Shown here: in pieces, positions 55,701-64,000 of the stretch
How the letters are laid out: every line of letters starts with the position of its first letter
Position numbering within the stretch: the stretch's first letter is position 1
Source: Caenorhabditis elegans
Taxonomy: Eukaryota > Nematoda > Chromadorea > Rhabditida > Rhabditidae
NCBI RefSeq assembly: GCF_000002985.6
Contig: NC_003283.11
Span: forward strand, 17,919,501 to 17,983,500
Length of the DNA stretch: 64,000 nt
Direction of reading: 5' to 3'
Notes under the pieces: generated by a model
Told to the model about the DNA's origin: nothing
The model's database searches: none
The model's input: only the letters and a program-made list of their open reading frames with translations
Program-made: the position numbers and the translations under genes

Positions 55701-58700
55701 ATTCCCACCACTTTTCAGTTAGTTTTTGATGGGAAAATGAATTTTTCTAATTTTTATGCGAAATTGCCGATTTTGGGTTCCAAAAATTCTTGGGATTTTT
55801 TGTAAAATTGGGGTACCGAAATCTGTGGGAAATAATATTAAATTTACTCCAAATTTTCCTTTAATTCCGAATTTATATGTGAAAAAATCAAAAAAAAAAT
55901 TCCATTTCAGATTGAAATCGGCGAATTTCCGCATCAGAGACGCCATGTGTAGATTTACGAAATGTTCGGATGCTGATTTTCGTTTTTCAACGAGTTTCCT
56001 TCATTTTCGGCGGGTTTTTTTGAAAATGTGTGTTTTTAAGGTCAATTACACATTATATTATCAAAAAACTAGAAATATTTCCAATTCTTAGGTCACTCAA
56101 CTTGACGGAAAATCCAAATAAATAACTTCCCCGACTGAAAACCGAAAATTTTGCTAGTTTTTCGATAATAAATCGTTTAATTGACCTTAAAAACACACAT
56201 TTTCAAAAAAAAACCGCCGAAAATGAAAGAAACTCGTTGAAAAACGAAAATCAGCATCCGAACATTTCGTAAATCTACACATGGCGTCTCTGATGCGGAA
56301 ATTCGCCGATTTCAATCTGAAATGGAATTTTTTTTTTTGATTTTTTCACATATAAATTCGGAATTAAAGGAAAATTTGGAGTAAATTTAATATTATTTCC
56401 CACAGATTTCGGTACCCCAATTTTACAAAAAATCCCAAGAATTTTTGGAACCCAAAATCGGCAATTTCGCCTAAAATTTAGAAAAATTCACATTTTCCCA
56501 TCAAAAACTAACTGAAAAGTGGTGGGAATTTTGGGTCAAAATAGCTCAAAATTTAGGGATTTTCCTAGATTTCAGCCCAAATTTATTTTTTTTTCTTTGT
56601 TTTTTTCCAAATTTTTCAAAGAAATTAACAGATTTTTCAGTTTTTTCTTCGAGAATTTTCCATATTTTCCATTTCCAATAGTACCCACTTCATTCTCGTA
56701 TTGCAAGAAAATACGGAAATTCTGATCATTTTTAAAGACAGGATGAGCGGCAATTCGTTGTAAAAATACTTCATGCATTGCGACAGTCTTCTTGAATTGA
56801 GCCAAATAATCTCTGAAAATTATTTAAAATTTGGAGAATTTAGGCTAAAAATCGGTATATTTCAACGTTTTGTTCCAAAAATTGGCGAATTTTCGTTACT
56901 TTTCACCATTTTCAAGGGTTCTTTCAGCTCAAAAACTGGAATTTTTGAATTTTTCCCCGTTTTTTTTTTCAGGATAAAATTTTAAGAAAAATCCATTTTT
57001 TTGCACATTTTTCAATAAAAATCAATAAAATGATAATTTTTTCTGGATTTTTCAACCAAAGTATCTATTTTTTAAATCGAAAAATTGCTAATTTTTACAC
57101 AAAAATTGACAATTTTTCAGTGAAAAAACCGAAAAATTCACATTTTTATGCGTTTCTCCTGAAAAAAAATATTCAAAATGCTGAAATTTTCGCTGATTTT
57201 CACTTAAATACTTTTTTTTCCTTGAATTTTCGATACAAAATCACAATTTCTACCAGTTTTTCTCGAAAAGCTGTCAAAAATTGTCAAATTCTAGATTTGA
57301 TCATTTTTGACTGAAAAATCGCATTTTTAGTGAATTTTCCACAGAAAATGCTCAAAAATTCCTTTTTTTTTTGGTATGATGCATTAGTCAAAAACTCCCA
57401 AAATTCAAAAAAGCCTAATAAAATTGAGCCAAATAGTCTCTGAAAACCGATTTTTTTTTCAATTTTTCAGTGAAAAATTCAAATATTAACTGTTCCAAAT
57501 CGTGTTTCATCTTCAGAAATTCTTCTTTCGTCATTGTAGCTTCACCTTCACCGAGTTTTTGCAGCTTTTCACGAGAAGAATCGAAATTTGGCTTCGGTGG
57601 TGCTGGGGGAATCTGAAAAAAAATGGGGTTTTCAGCAATTTTTCGGAAAATTTATTGTAAAGTTCTGTAGTAGATTCAAGTCAAAATTCGATTTAAATTA
57701 TTTTCCAACGAGGACTTTTGGAGCAATTTTATATATTTTTGGCCATTTTCCACCAAAAAACGCACAATAAATCCGGCATAATTCTCATTATCCTCAAGTG
57801 TTCCATGAAGCCAAAGAAATTCCTCATGTTCACGTACAACTGCAGTTTCTGGTTTCATTTCTTGAAGACGTGTACGGGTGTGAACTGTGTATTTTACCTG
57901 CAAAAATTAATGGGGAAATTTAGCAATATTTAGTGGGAAAAATGAAAAATCGATGCCTTTTCCCGTTCAGAAAGTGCATCTGAAATATCAACACAAATCG
58001 CTTCGTCTGAATTCATATCAATATTGATCTCCTCGGTTCGGTGCTGAAAAAAGTGAGAATTTTTAGAGATTTTTAGCCAAAAAAATTCGCTGTTTTTAAC
58101 CTAATTTATAGAGTTATTGAAGTAGGGTCAGAAAATTATGAAGTTCCCTAAAAATTACGTCACAACTGTATTAAAATATATATTAGGTCTCCAAATAAGT
58201 TCCGGGTCAAAAATCATAACTTTTTTGCCTTTTATAGATTTTTTTGAAACTTTGGGAATTTATGTTATCAACTATGACGTTTCATTTGACAATAGTCACA
58301 AAAGTTTTTTGACCGTCCGAAGTGCCCTAACTCGGAGCCAATTTTTTCAGGCATTTTTCAGATCTCGCTTTTTTTAACCTTTGAACAAAAAAACATTTTT
58401 GGACGGATTTTTTCCCAAACTTTTTCTGTTTTCTTACAATGTATTCTAAACAAAGCAAAGTCCGCACATAAACCTCAGTTCAAAGCTGAAAAGAACCGAG
58501 ATCTGAAAAATGTCTGAAAAAAATGGCTTCGAGTTAGGGCACTCCTAGTGGTCAAAAATTTTTGTGACCATATCAAAATGAAAGATCATAGTTGATAACA
58601 TAAATTCCCACAGTTTCAAAAAAAATCGATAAAAGGCGAATGAAGTTATGATTTTTGACCCGGAACTTATTTGGAGACCTAATAGAAACATGTATTTTAA

Positions 58701-60581
58701 TACATTTTGCAACATTACTTGAATAATCCCATTAATTTAATGATTTCAGTAACAATTGAAATCAAATAAAATTATTATTTACTGTAATAATCAAATTTTA
58801 ATGATTTTCACCCGAAAAATCAATAAAAATCATGTGAAAAATGTTCAAAAATATGGTTTTTTATCAGTCATTTCTTTCTCTCTCTCATTTTTTATCTTAT
58901 CAATAATATATACACACAGGTGGAACACGTATGATATGCAAAAGACACACGGTTGATGTAAATTATTAGGTCTCCAAATAAGTTCCGGGTCAAAAATCAT
59001 AACTTTGTTTGCTGCGTTTCATTTGACAATAGTCACAAAAGTTTTTTGACCACCCCAAGTGCCCTAACTCGGAGCCAATTTTTTCAGGCATTTTTCAGAT
59101 CTCGCTTCTTTTCAGCTTTGAATTGAGGTTTGTGTGCGGATTTTGCTTTGTTTAAAATACATTATTAGAAAACAACAAAAGTTTGGCAAAAAAAATCCGT
59201 CCAAAGAATTTTTTTTTGGTTGGTCGTCAAAAAATCTTCAAAAAAAATTTTTGTCGAAAATTCTCGATTTTTTATACAAAAATGATGTAACCAAGTGTAA
59301 ACTATTTTTACACATTAAGGTCATTTGAGTTTGAAATTTGAATCTCAAGAAATATTCAAAAAAAACTCAAAAATTATCCGAAAAAATTATATTTTCTATT
59401 ATCATTTTAGTGTATCGAACTAAATTGATATGTTCTGTATGTCTCAAAATAGTTTACATTTGGTTACATCATTTTTGTATAAAAAATCAAGAATTTTCGA
59501 CAAAAATTTTTTTGAAGATTTTTTGACGACCAACCAAAAAAAAATTTGTTTGGACGGATTTTTTTTGCCAAACTTTTGTTGTTTTCTAATAATGTATTTT
59601 AAACAAAGCAAAATCCGCACACAAACCTCAATTCAAAGGTTAAAAAAAGCGAGATCTGAAAAATGCCTGAAAAATTTGCCTCCGAGTTAGGGCACTTCGG
59701 ACGGCCAAAAACTTTTGTGACTATTGTCAAATGAAAGATCATGGTTGATAACATAAATTCCCATAGTTTCATAAAAATCGATACACAGTAAACAAAGTTA
59801 TGATTTTTTTGACTCGGAACTTATTTGGAGACCTAATATATCGATTTTACTACCCGAAAAAAAAAGGTTTTTTTTTCTGAATTTTTGTCATTTTTTCGCT
59901 GAAAATTGAGAAAACCCCGTTTTTTGAATAGTAAATTCAATAATTTTTACACGTATTCTAACATTGAAATGCGATATTCAAAGCATTTTTGGAAAATTCG
60001 CGAGAGAAATTCCACTTTCCAGACTCAATTTTCCTACTTACTACACTAAAATTCGAGTTTATATCGAGGAGTTTTTAGCGCGTTTTAGCCCCCCTGAAAA
60101 CTTGAAAAAATCAAAATTTTCTGGATTTTCGCAGTGAAAAATTATAAAAAAAAAGAAAAGGTTTGAACGATTTTTCGCTGGAAAATTCCGTAAAAAATGT
60201 GAACTATTCATCGATTTGAGGCTAAAAATTTTTTTTTTGATTTTTCATAAACCTCGCGCGTATAAACTCAATAAATTAATGGAATTTTTTGGTTTTCGTG
60301 CGAAAAGTGCTCCGTACATTTCGATTATCAGCCAAAGAAGAATAAGATTCTTCTTTTTCAGCCTTTTTCTTTTCCTCTTGCACCACCGTCGTATTCTGAG
60401 AATCATTGAGTGTCGAACGGGCGGTACGAAATGTGTCATCATTTGTCGTTGTCGTAGTTACGTCATCATCATCATTTAATGAAACTTCCACGTCAGCAGC
60501 AGCAGCTGGGGGTGAAGTGACGTCATCAGAAGAAGCTTCTTGAAGTGGATTTGCGAAGACTTCCTCACCGTCGCCAAGCAT
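49777..60581 (-). CDS. snx-6: SNX-6, sorting nexin 5/6-type SNX-BAR protein
   Basis: Exons in transcript order: 60581-60318, 58043-57957, 57897-57766, 57612-57491, 56812-56689, 55438-55237, 53687-53566, 52081-51902, 50806-50657, 49830-49777. All phases join, giving 478 residues. The first ~90 residues are acidic and low complexity. The PX domain (about residues 91-250) follows human SNX6: VDISDALSERE.VKYTVHT, VVREHEEFLWLH, NYAGFIIPPAPPKPNFD, REKLQKLGEGE, MTKEEF. The BAR part (about 260-478) also matches: FKKTVAMHEVFL, SGQKDVDEFFE, QAAKDLLYRR, RARAKN, RRVQAFKKNL.DLAELE.KH. SNX5/6 proteins pair with SNX1/2 to tubulate endosomes for retrograde sorting with retromer. CATTTCAG one base before the ATG is a clear trans-splice acceptor. 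Exon 2 appears to end with a GC donor (AAG|GC). The introns hold long foldbacks. Confidence 0.95.
51081..51870. mobile_element. ~0.8-kb foldback element CACTGCAACTTTTTCC, copy 3
   Basis: Nearly identical to the copy at 47495-48278. It lies in snx-6 intron 50807-51901, with its right end 31 bp from the exon at 51902, inside the donor-proximal part of the intron. Confidence 0.92.
52528..53494. repeat. ~0.97-kb foldback in snx-6 intron 7
   Basis: AACTCAAATTCCAGCAATTT (about 52530) is mirrored at about 53470-53490. The arms include GGGTTACTGTAG…CTACAGTATCCCTCGC and end at a centre of ATTTGGGTACATTTAAGG with its complement. A third copy of the AGCGAGGGATACTGTAG end lies just outside, at 53508-53535. 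Confidence 0.9.
53884..55010. repeat. ~1.1-kb foldback in snx-6 intron 6
   Basis: Inner arms (about 54060-54290 and 54590-54810) start with AAAGGTGGAGTAGCGCCATT and include GATGGAGCGCGCTTGCACG. The outer arms (about 53884-54058 and 54810-55010) look like ordinary intron sequence that is also mirrored (GGTGCGAAAATGGATTTTCA and its complement). The whole intron is therefore close to a palindrome. Confidence 0.9.
55640..56582. repeat. ~0.94-kb foldback in snx-6 intron 5
   Basis: CAAAATTCCCACCACTTTTC at about 55692 is mirrored at about 56512-56532. The arms run inward through CGCCATGTGTAGATTTACG (left) and its complement (right) to a ~60-bp centre near 56095-56150. Arm identity looks very high. 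Confidence 0.9.
57421..57439 (-). pseudogene. Partial copy of snx-6 exon 5 start, with in-frame stop
   Basis: On the minus strand TTTTCAG is followed by AGACTATTTGGCTCAATTT, which matches the real exon 5 start AGATTATTTGGCTCAATTC at 56812 apart from two changes. In the exon-4 frame it would read DYLAQF, then Tyr, then a stop. The intron from the exon-4 donor to this acceptor would be 51 nt, a typical C. elegans intron length, against 678 nt to the real exon. Confidence 0.7.
57951..57957 (-). other. Likely GC-AG intron donor after snx-6 exon 2
   Basis: Minus strand reads GAACGGGAAAAG|GCATCG. The next exon starts at GTAAAATACACAGTTC. Joining after AAG restores SERE-K-VKYTV, as in human SNX6 SERDKVKFTV, and no GT in the right phase lies near. 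The donor is therefore GC, a rare class in C. elegans. Confidence 0.75.
58102..58737. repeat. TAATGGGGTTATTC palindrome split by another element
   Basis: The left half ends ACGTCACAACTGTATTAAAA at 58145-58176. The right half resumes with CATGTATTTTAATACATTTT at 58690 and ends ACTTGAATAATCCCATTAA. The intact palindrome (31402) has these halves adjacent. The intervening 58185-58684 is a separate inverted-repeat element. Confidence 0.8.
58184..58684. mobile_element. TTAGGTCTCCAAATAAGTTCC element, ~0.5 kb
   Basis: Ends TTAGGTCTCCAAATAAGTTC and GAACTTATTTGGAGACCTAA are inverted repeats continuing inward through CGGGTCAAAAATCATAACTT. The ends lie next to TA, as in Tc1/mariner-type insertions. No transposase frame. 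Snx-6 intron 1. Confidence 0.88.
58965..59839. mobile_element. TTAGGTCTCCAAATAAGTTCC element, ~0.87 kb
   Basis: A longer member of the same family with both ends. The arms include GTGCCCTAACTCGGAGCCAA and TTTTTGGTTGGTCGTCAAAA with complements, and the centre lies near 59400. It is in snx-6 intron 1, ~280 bp from the 0.5-kb copy. Confidence 0.88.
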
Positions 60582-61514
60582 TCTGAAATGCGTTGGAAAA
60601 TTGGAATTTTTTAATGAATAAACGGAAAAAATCGGACAAATTCGAAGAAAATTGGAATTTTTTAGTGAAAAAACGGAAAAAATCGGACAAAAATGAGGAA
60701 AATTGGGATTTTTTTAATGAAAAATTGGGGAAAATCATATAAAATTGCGTTTTTCCATAGAAAATGGAAAAATTCTATCAAAAAATGAGAAAAAATCGAA
60801 GGAAATTCGGATTTTCCGCGAAAAAACCTGAAAAAAATCGCGTTTTTTTCATGGAAATTTGGGATTTTCGGTTAGAAAATGAAGAAAATTCGATGAAAAC
60901 TGAATTATTCGGTGAAAAAACAATAAAAATCTGATAAAACCGAAGAAAAATGCCATTTTTTTCATGGAAAAGTGGCATTTTTGTCAAATTATACGGAAAA
61001 TTCATTAAAAAATGGGGATTTTTCGGGGAAAAACCTTATAAAAACTTGAAAAAAACACGTTTTTTCCAAGAAAACGGGAGAATTTTGGTCGAAAAATTGG
61101 GAAAATCTGATAAAAACGAAAAAAAATAGGTTAAAAATGCATTTCCGGTGGGAATTTCGATAGAAAACTGCGATTTTTCGTGAAAAAATGTGGAAATTCG
61201 GGGTTTTTTGCTTTAAAATAGTGAATTTTCGGAAGATTTTTCCGATTTTTGGTGGAAAAATCGGGAAAATTCGAAGAAAATTAGCATTTTTACGTTAAAA
61301 CTGGGAAAAAAAAACCGAAATTCCGATTTTTCGGTTGAAAATTGGAAAATTTACGTTTTTTTCTGCTAAAACATCGATTTTTGGTCTAAAAAACGATAGA
61401 AATTGATCAATTATGGGGAAATTAATCCAATTTCTGGGGGAAAACTGACAAAATTTGGGAAAAAATCGCGAAATTCTGATGAAAATTGGCTTTTTTCGGG
61501 GAATTTCCAACCAA

Positions 61515-62345
61515 AAACTGCGGAAATTGAGGCAATTTCCTCCATTTTCCCAATTTCTCAGCGAAAATTATCGATTATCACTTTACACTTTTTCAAAATC
61601 GAAAAATCCCCCGAAAAATCGATTTTCCAGTGCTTTTTCTTTGGTTTTTAGGGTAAAAAATAACCGGAAAATCGATTTTTTCACTTAAAAATTCGAAAAA
61701 TCAAGAAAATTGATGAATTTTCTGTGTAAAACCGTCGCGAAGCACTGAAAATTCGAAAAATCGATTTTTATGTATCAAAATTTCAATTTTTGCTTTAAAC
61801 TTCGTGAAAACATGATTTTTCGGCGGAAAATACACTTTTTTTAAATGGAAATTTGGGAAAATGCGATTTTTGTGGCGGAAAAACGGGAAAAAACAGATTT
61901 TCGGAAAAATCGGCTCCAAATGTAGAAATTCGCCGGTTTTATGCTACAAAATGCAATTTATAGATTAAAATTCGAGAGAAAACACGAATTATTAGAAAAA
62001 AGTTGACAAAAACCGGATTTTTTTGGAAAATTTCAACGAATTTCGCAATTTTTGACGCGAAAATTACATTTTTTGGGGGAATTTTCCATCGGAAATCACG
62101 GAAATTGAGACAATTTCCTCCATTTTCCCATCTCTCAGCAATGACAAACATTCCAACACAACCGTTATCAACAAAATTATCGATTATCACTTTAAACTTT
62201 TTTAAAATCGAAAAAACCCCCGAAAAAATCGACTTTCCGGTGATTTTTCTATGTTTTTAGGGTAAAAAATAGCCGGAAAATCGAATTTTTCACTTAAAAA
62301 TCCGAAAAATCCGTGAAAAACTGGGAAAAATCAAGACAATTAATC
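61515..62345 (+). repeat. Direct duplication, ~230-bp unit, 550 bp apart
   Basis: CAATTTCCTCCATTTTCCCA, TATCGATTATCACTTTA and TTTTTAGGGTAAAAAATA occur in the same order in both units. The second unit has an extra ~35 bp after TCTCAGC (ACATTCCAACACAACC…), so either an insertion or a deletion separates them. Confidence 0.8.
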
Positions 62346-62359
62346 AATTTTCAGTATAG

Positions 62360-62455
62360 TGGCGATCATCGGTCGGGTACGCAAACACCGAGGTCCGCAA
62401 GCATCATTCGGTGTCACGACGCATTGTCGTCGTCTACCGTACCCCGGCGTTGAAA
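62360..62455. repeat. CTACCGTACC hairpin-like repeat, copy 1
   Basis: Contains GGTCGGGTACGCAAACACCG, a GTGTCACGACG segment and GTCGTCTACCGTACCCCGG. It shares TACGCAAACACC and CTACCGTAC with the copy at 63586, inverted in part. Confidence 0.6.
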
Positions 62456-62799
62456 TTTGGAGGTTTTGAGTTTTTTCAGCATGCAAAAAACCACCGAAAA
62501 TCGATAAAATCCGAGGAACACGACGATAAAATCCTGCAAAACGTGCATTTCCATCCGAAAAACTAATAAAAATGGACTGAAAATCGACAAAAATCGGGGG
62601 AAAACCGGCCTGCAAAATCAATAAAATGACGAAAAGCTCTCCCGAGACGAAAAACTCCGAGTTTTCAGTACTATTTCCTGGTGGTTAAGCTCCTTTTCTG
62701 GAGTCTCACGAATTATTAGCATATTTGAGCAATTTTCTCATGTTTATTCAGTTTTTAGACGATTTTTAATGCTTTTTTTGTTTTTTTTTCCCTGTAAAA

Positions 62800-63290
62800 A
62801 TCTGAAATTTTTGGTTTTTTTCCTAGAAACCTGAATTTTTAATTAAATTTTATTGATTTTTTGACATTTTTTACATTAAAATCCAGAAAAATCGACGAAT
62901 TTCGGGGTTTTTCGAGAAAAATTCGATTTTTTCTGATTTTTTTCCGGAAAAATCTGAAAATTTCGATTTTTCGACATTTTCCAGTTTAATTTTCTAGGAA
63001 ATTTGAATTTTTAATTAATTTTTATTGATTTTTCGACATTTTTCTACATTAAAAACCGGAAAAATCGAAAAATTTTGGGGTTTTTCGAGAAAAATTCGAT
63101 TTTTTTCTAATTTTTTTCCGGAAAAATCTGAAAATTTCGATTTTTCAACATTTTCCAGTTTAATTTTCTAGGAAATTTGAATTTTTAATTAAGTTTTATT
63201 GATTTTTCGATATTTTCTATATTAAAACCTGAACAATCGACGAATTTCGGGTTTTCTCCCGAAAAATTCAACTTTTTTCCGATTTTTCTC
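62800..63290 (+). repeat. 174-bp tandem repeat, ~2.7 copies
   Basis: CCAGTTTAATTTTCTAGGAA recurs at 62981 and 63155. Surrounding words (TTTTTCGAGAAAAATTCGAT, TTTTTAATTAA) keep the same spacing. The third unit is more diverged. Confidence 0.85.
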
Positions 63291-63585
63291 AGAATTTCGT
63301 CAATTTTCGCCAGTTTTTCATCATTTTCAATATTAAATTACTTGAAAATCAAGGAACTCTCACCGAAAAACGCACTTTTTCCAGTTTTTCTACGAGTTTT
63401 TTAGGAGAAACTGTAAAAATTGTGTATTTTACGGATTTTTGCATGAAAAATTGTGTAAAACCTATAGAAAATTCCGAAAATATATGATTTAGTGGATTTT
63501 TTAACGATTTTTACATTAAAAAATGCATCAAAAACTGGGAAATTCAACTATTTTTTGCAAAAAATCCCAAAAAAATTGCAATAAT

Positions 63586-63666
63586 TCGTCGAGTACGGTA
63601 GGCGATGGTGTTTGCGTACTTCGCTGTTTGCGTACAAAACACCACGTAACTGTCTACCGTACTCAG
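63586..63666. repeat. CTACCGTACTC hairpin, copy 2
   Basis: GAGTACGGTAG at 63590 and CTACCGTACTC at 63653 are exact complements, enclosing a loop with two TTTGCGTAC words. Confidence 0.8.
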
Positions 63667-64000
63667 CAATTTTTTTTGCGCTTTTTATCGATTTTTATGG
63701 ATTTTCAGCGATTTTAACCCAAAATAAGTAAATTTTATGAAAATTCTCATTTTTAATTAATTTTAACCGTCTTTTCCAACATTTTCCAGCCTAATATCCG
63801 CTTTTTTCCGTTTTTTCAAAAAACTTCAATTTTCCAAATTTTTCACCCAAAAAATGCAAATTTCCGCAATTTTCTGCAGGAAAAAACCCAGAATTTTAAC
63901 CAAATTCAGTGCTTTTTAATGAGAAAAAAAAATTATAGAAAACTATTTTTCCGAAAAAAACCGAAAATTCACCGGTTTTTGATGCTTTTTCATAGTTTTA

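Larger units (their letters stand above)
60582..64000. other. Region upstream of snx-6, no gene seen
   Basis: A/T-rich sequence with regularly spaced A and T runs throughout. It contains a direct duplication (about 61515-61740 and 62070-62345), a 174-bp tandem repeat (62800-63290) and two hairpin-like segments with CTACCGTAC arms. The snx-6 promoter is presumably in the first part. All ORFs are short and Phe/Lys/Asn-rich, as expected from this composition. Confidence 0.55.

Overview
This is nuclear DNA of a Caenorhabditis nematode, almost certainly C. elegans, from a chromosome V arm. The genes have many short introns with GT..TTTTCAG ends and A/T-rich intron sequence. Three reconstructed proteins fit published C. 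elegans numbering as I remember it. DPY-21 comes out at 1641 residues with the JmjC histidine at 1452. GCK-3 comes out at 596 residues with Lys137, Thr280 and Ser419 in the expected motifs. SNX-6 follows human SNX6 through its whole length. I assembled all exons by eye, requiring GT (once GC) donors, AG acceptors and continuous phase.

Layout. 1-1143: foldback repeats. 1144-1962 (+): 3' end of a KIX-like gene. 2284-4615 (+): a second, complete small KIX-like gene. 5513-14555 (+): a 17-exon USP8-type deubiquitinase (usp-50) whose introns carry two repeat families. 14556-17356: convergent intergenic region. 17357-29528 (-): dpy-21, H4K20me2 demethylase (RSBN1 family). 29529-34620: large intergenic region with foldbacks, a GC-rich array and poly-G tracts. 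34621-47263 (-): gck-3, an OSR1/SPAK kinase. 47264-49776: spacer with one 0.8-kb foldback. 49777-60581 (-): snx-6, a retromer-type SNX-BAR protein. 60582-64000: A/T-rich sequence with local duplications and no gene seen.

The genes do not form one pathway: chromatin and dosage compensation (dpy-21), osmotic and ion-transport signalling (gck-3), and endosomal sorting (usp-50, snx-6). The last two both act at endosomes, but the sequence shows no operon linking them.

The most interesting content is non-coding. Nineteen copies of a 65-69 bp tRNA-like core lie at 10.8-29.4 kb. Each has A-box-like and B-box-like motifs and a T-run just after it, and many sit in ~290-bp tandem units. Six copies of a second foldback occupy consecutive usp-50 introns, and one appears to supply a splice acceptor. 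The snx-6 introns hold very long inverted repeats and a partial exon-5 copy with an in-frame stop, placed to make a 51-nt intron.
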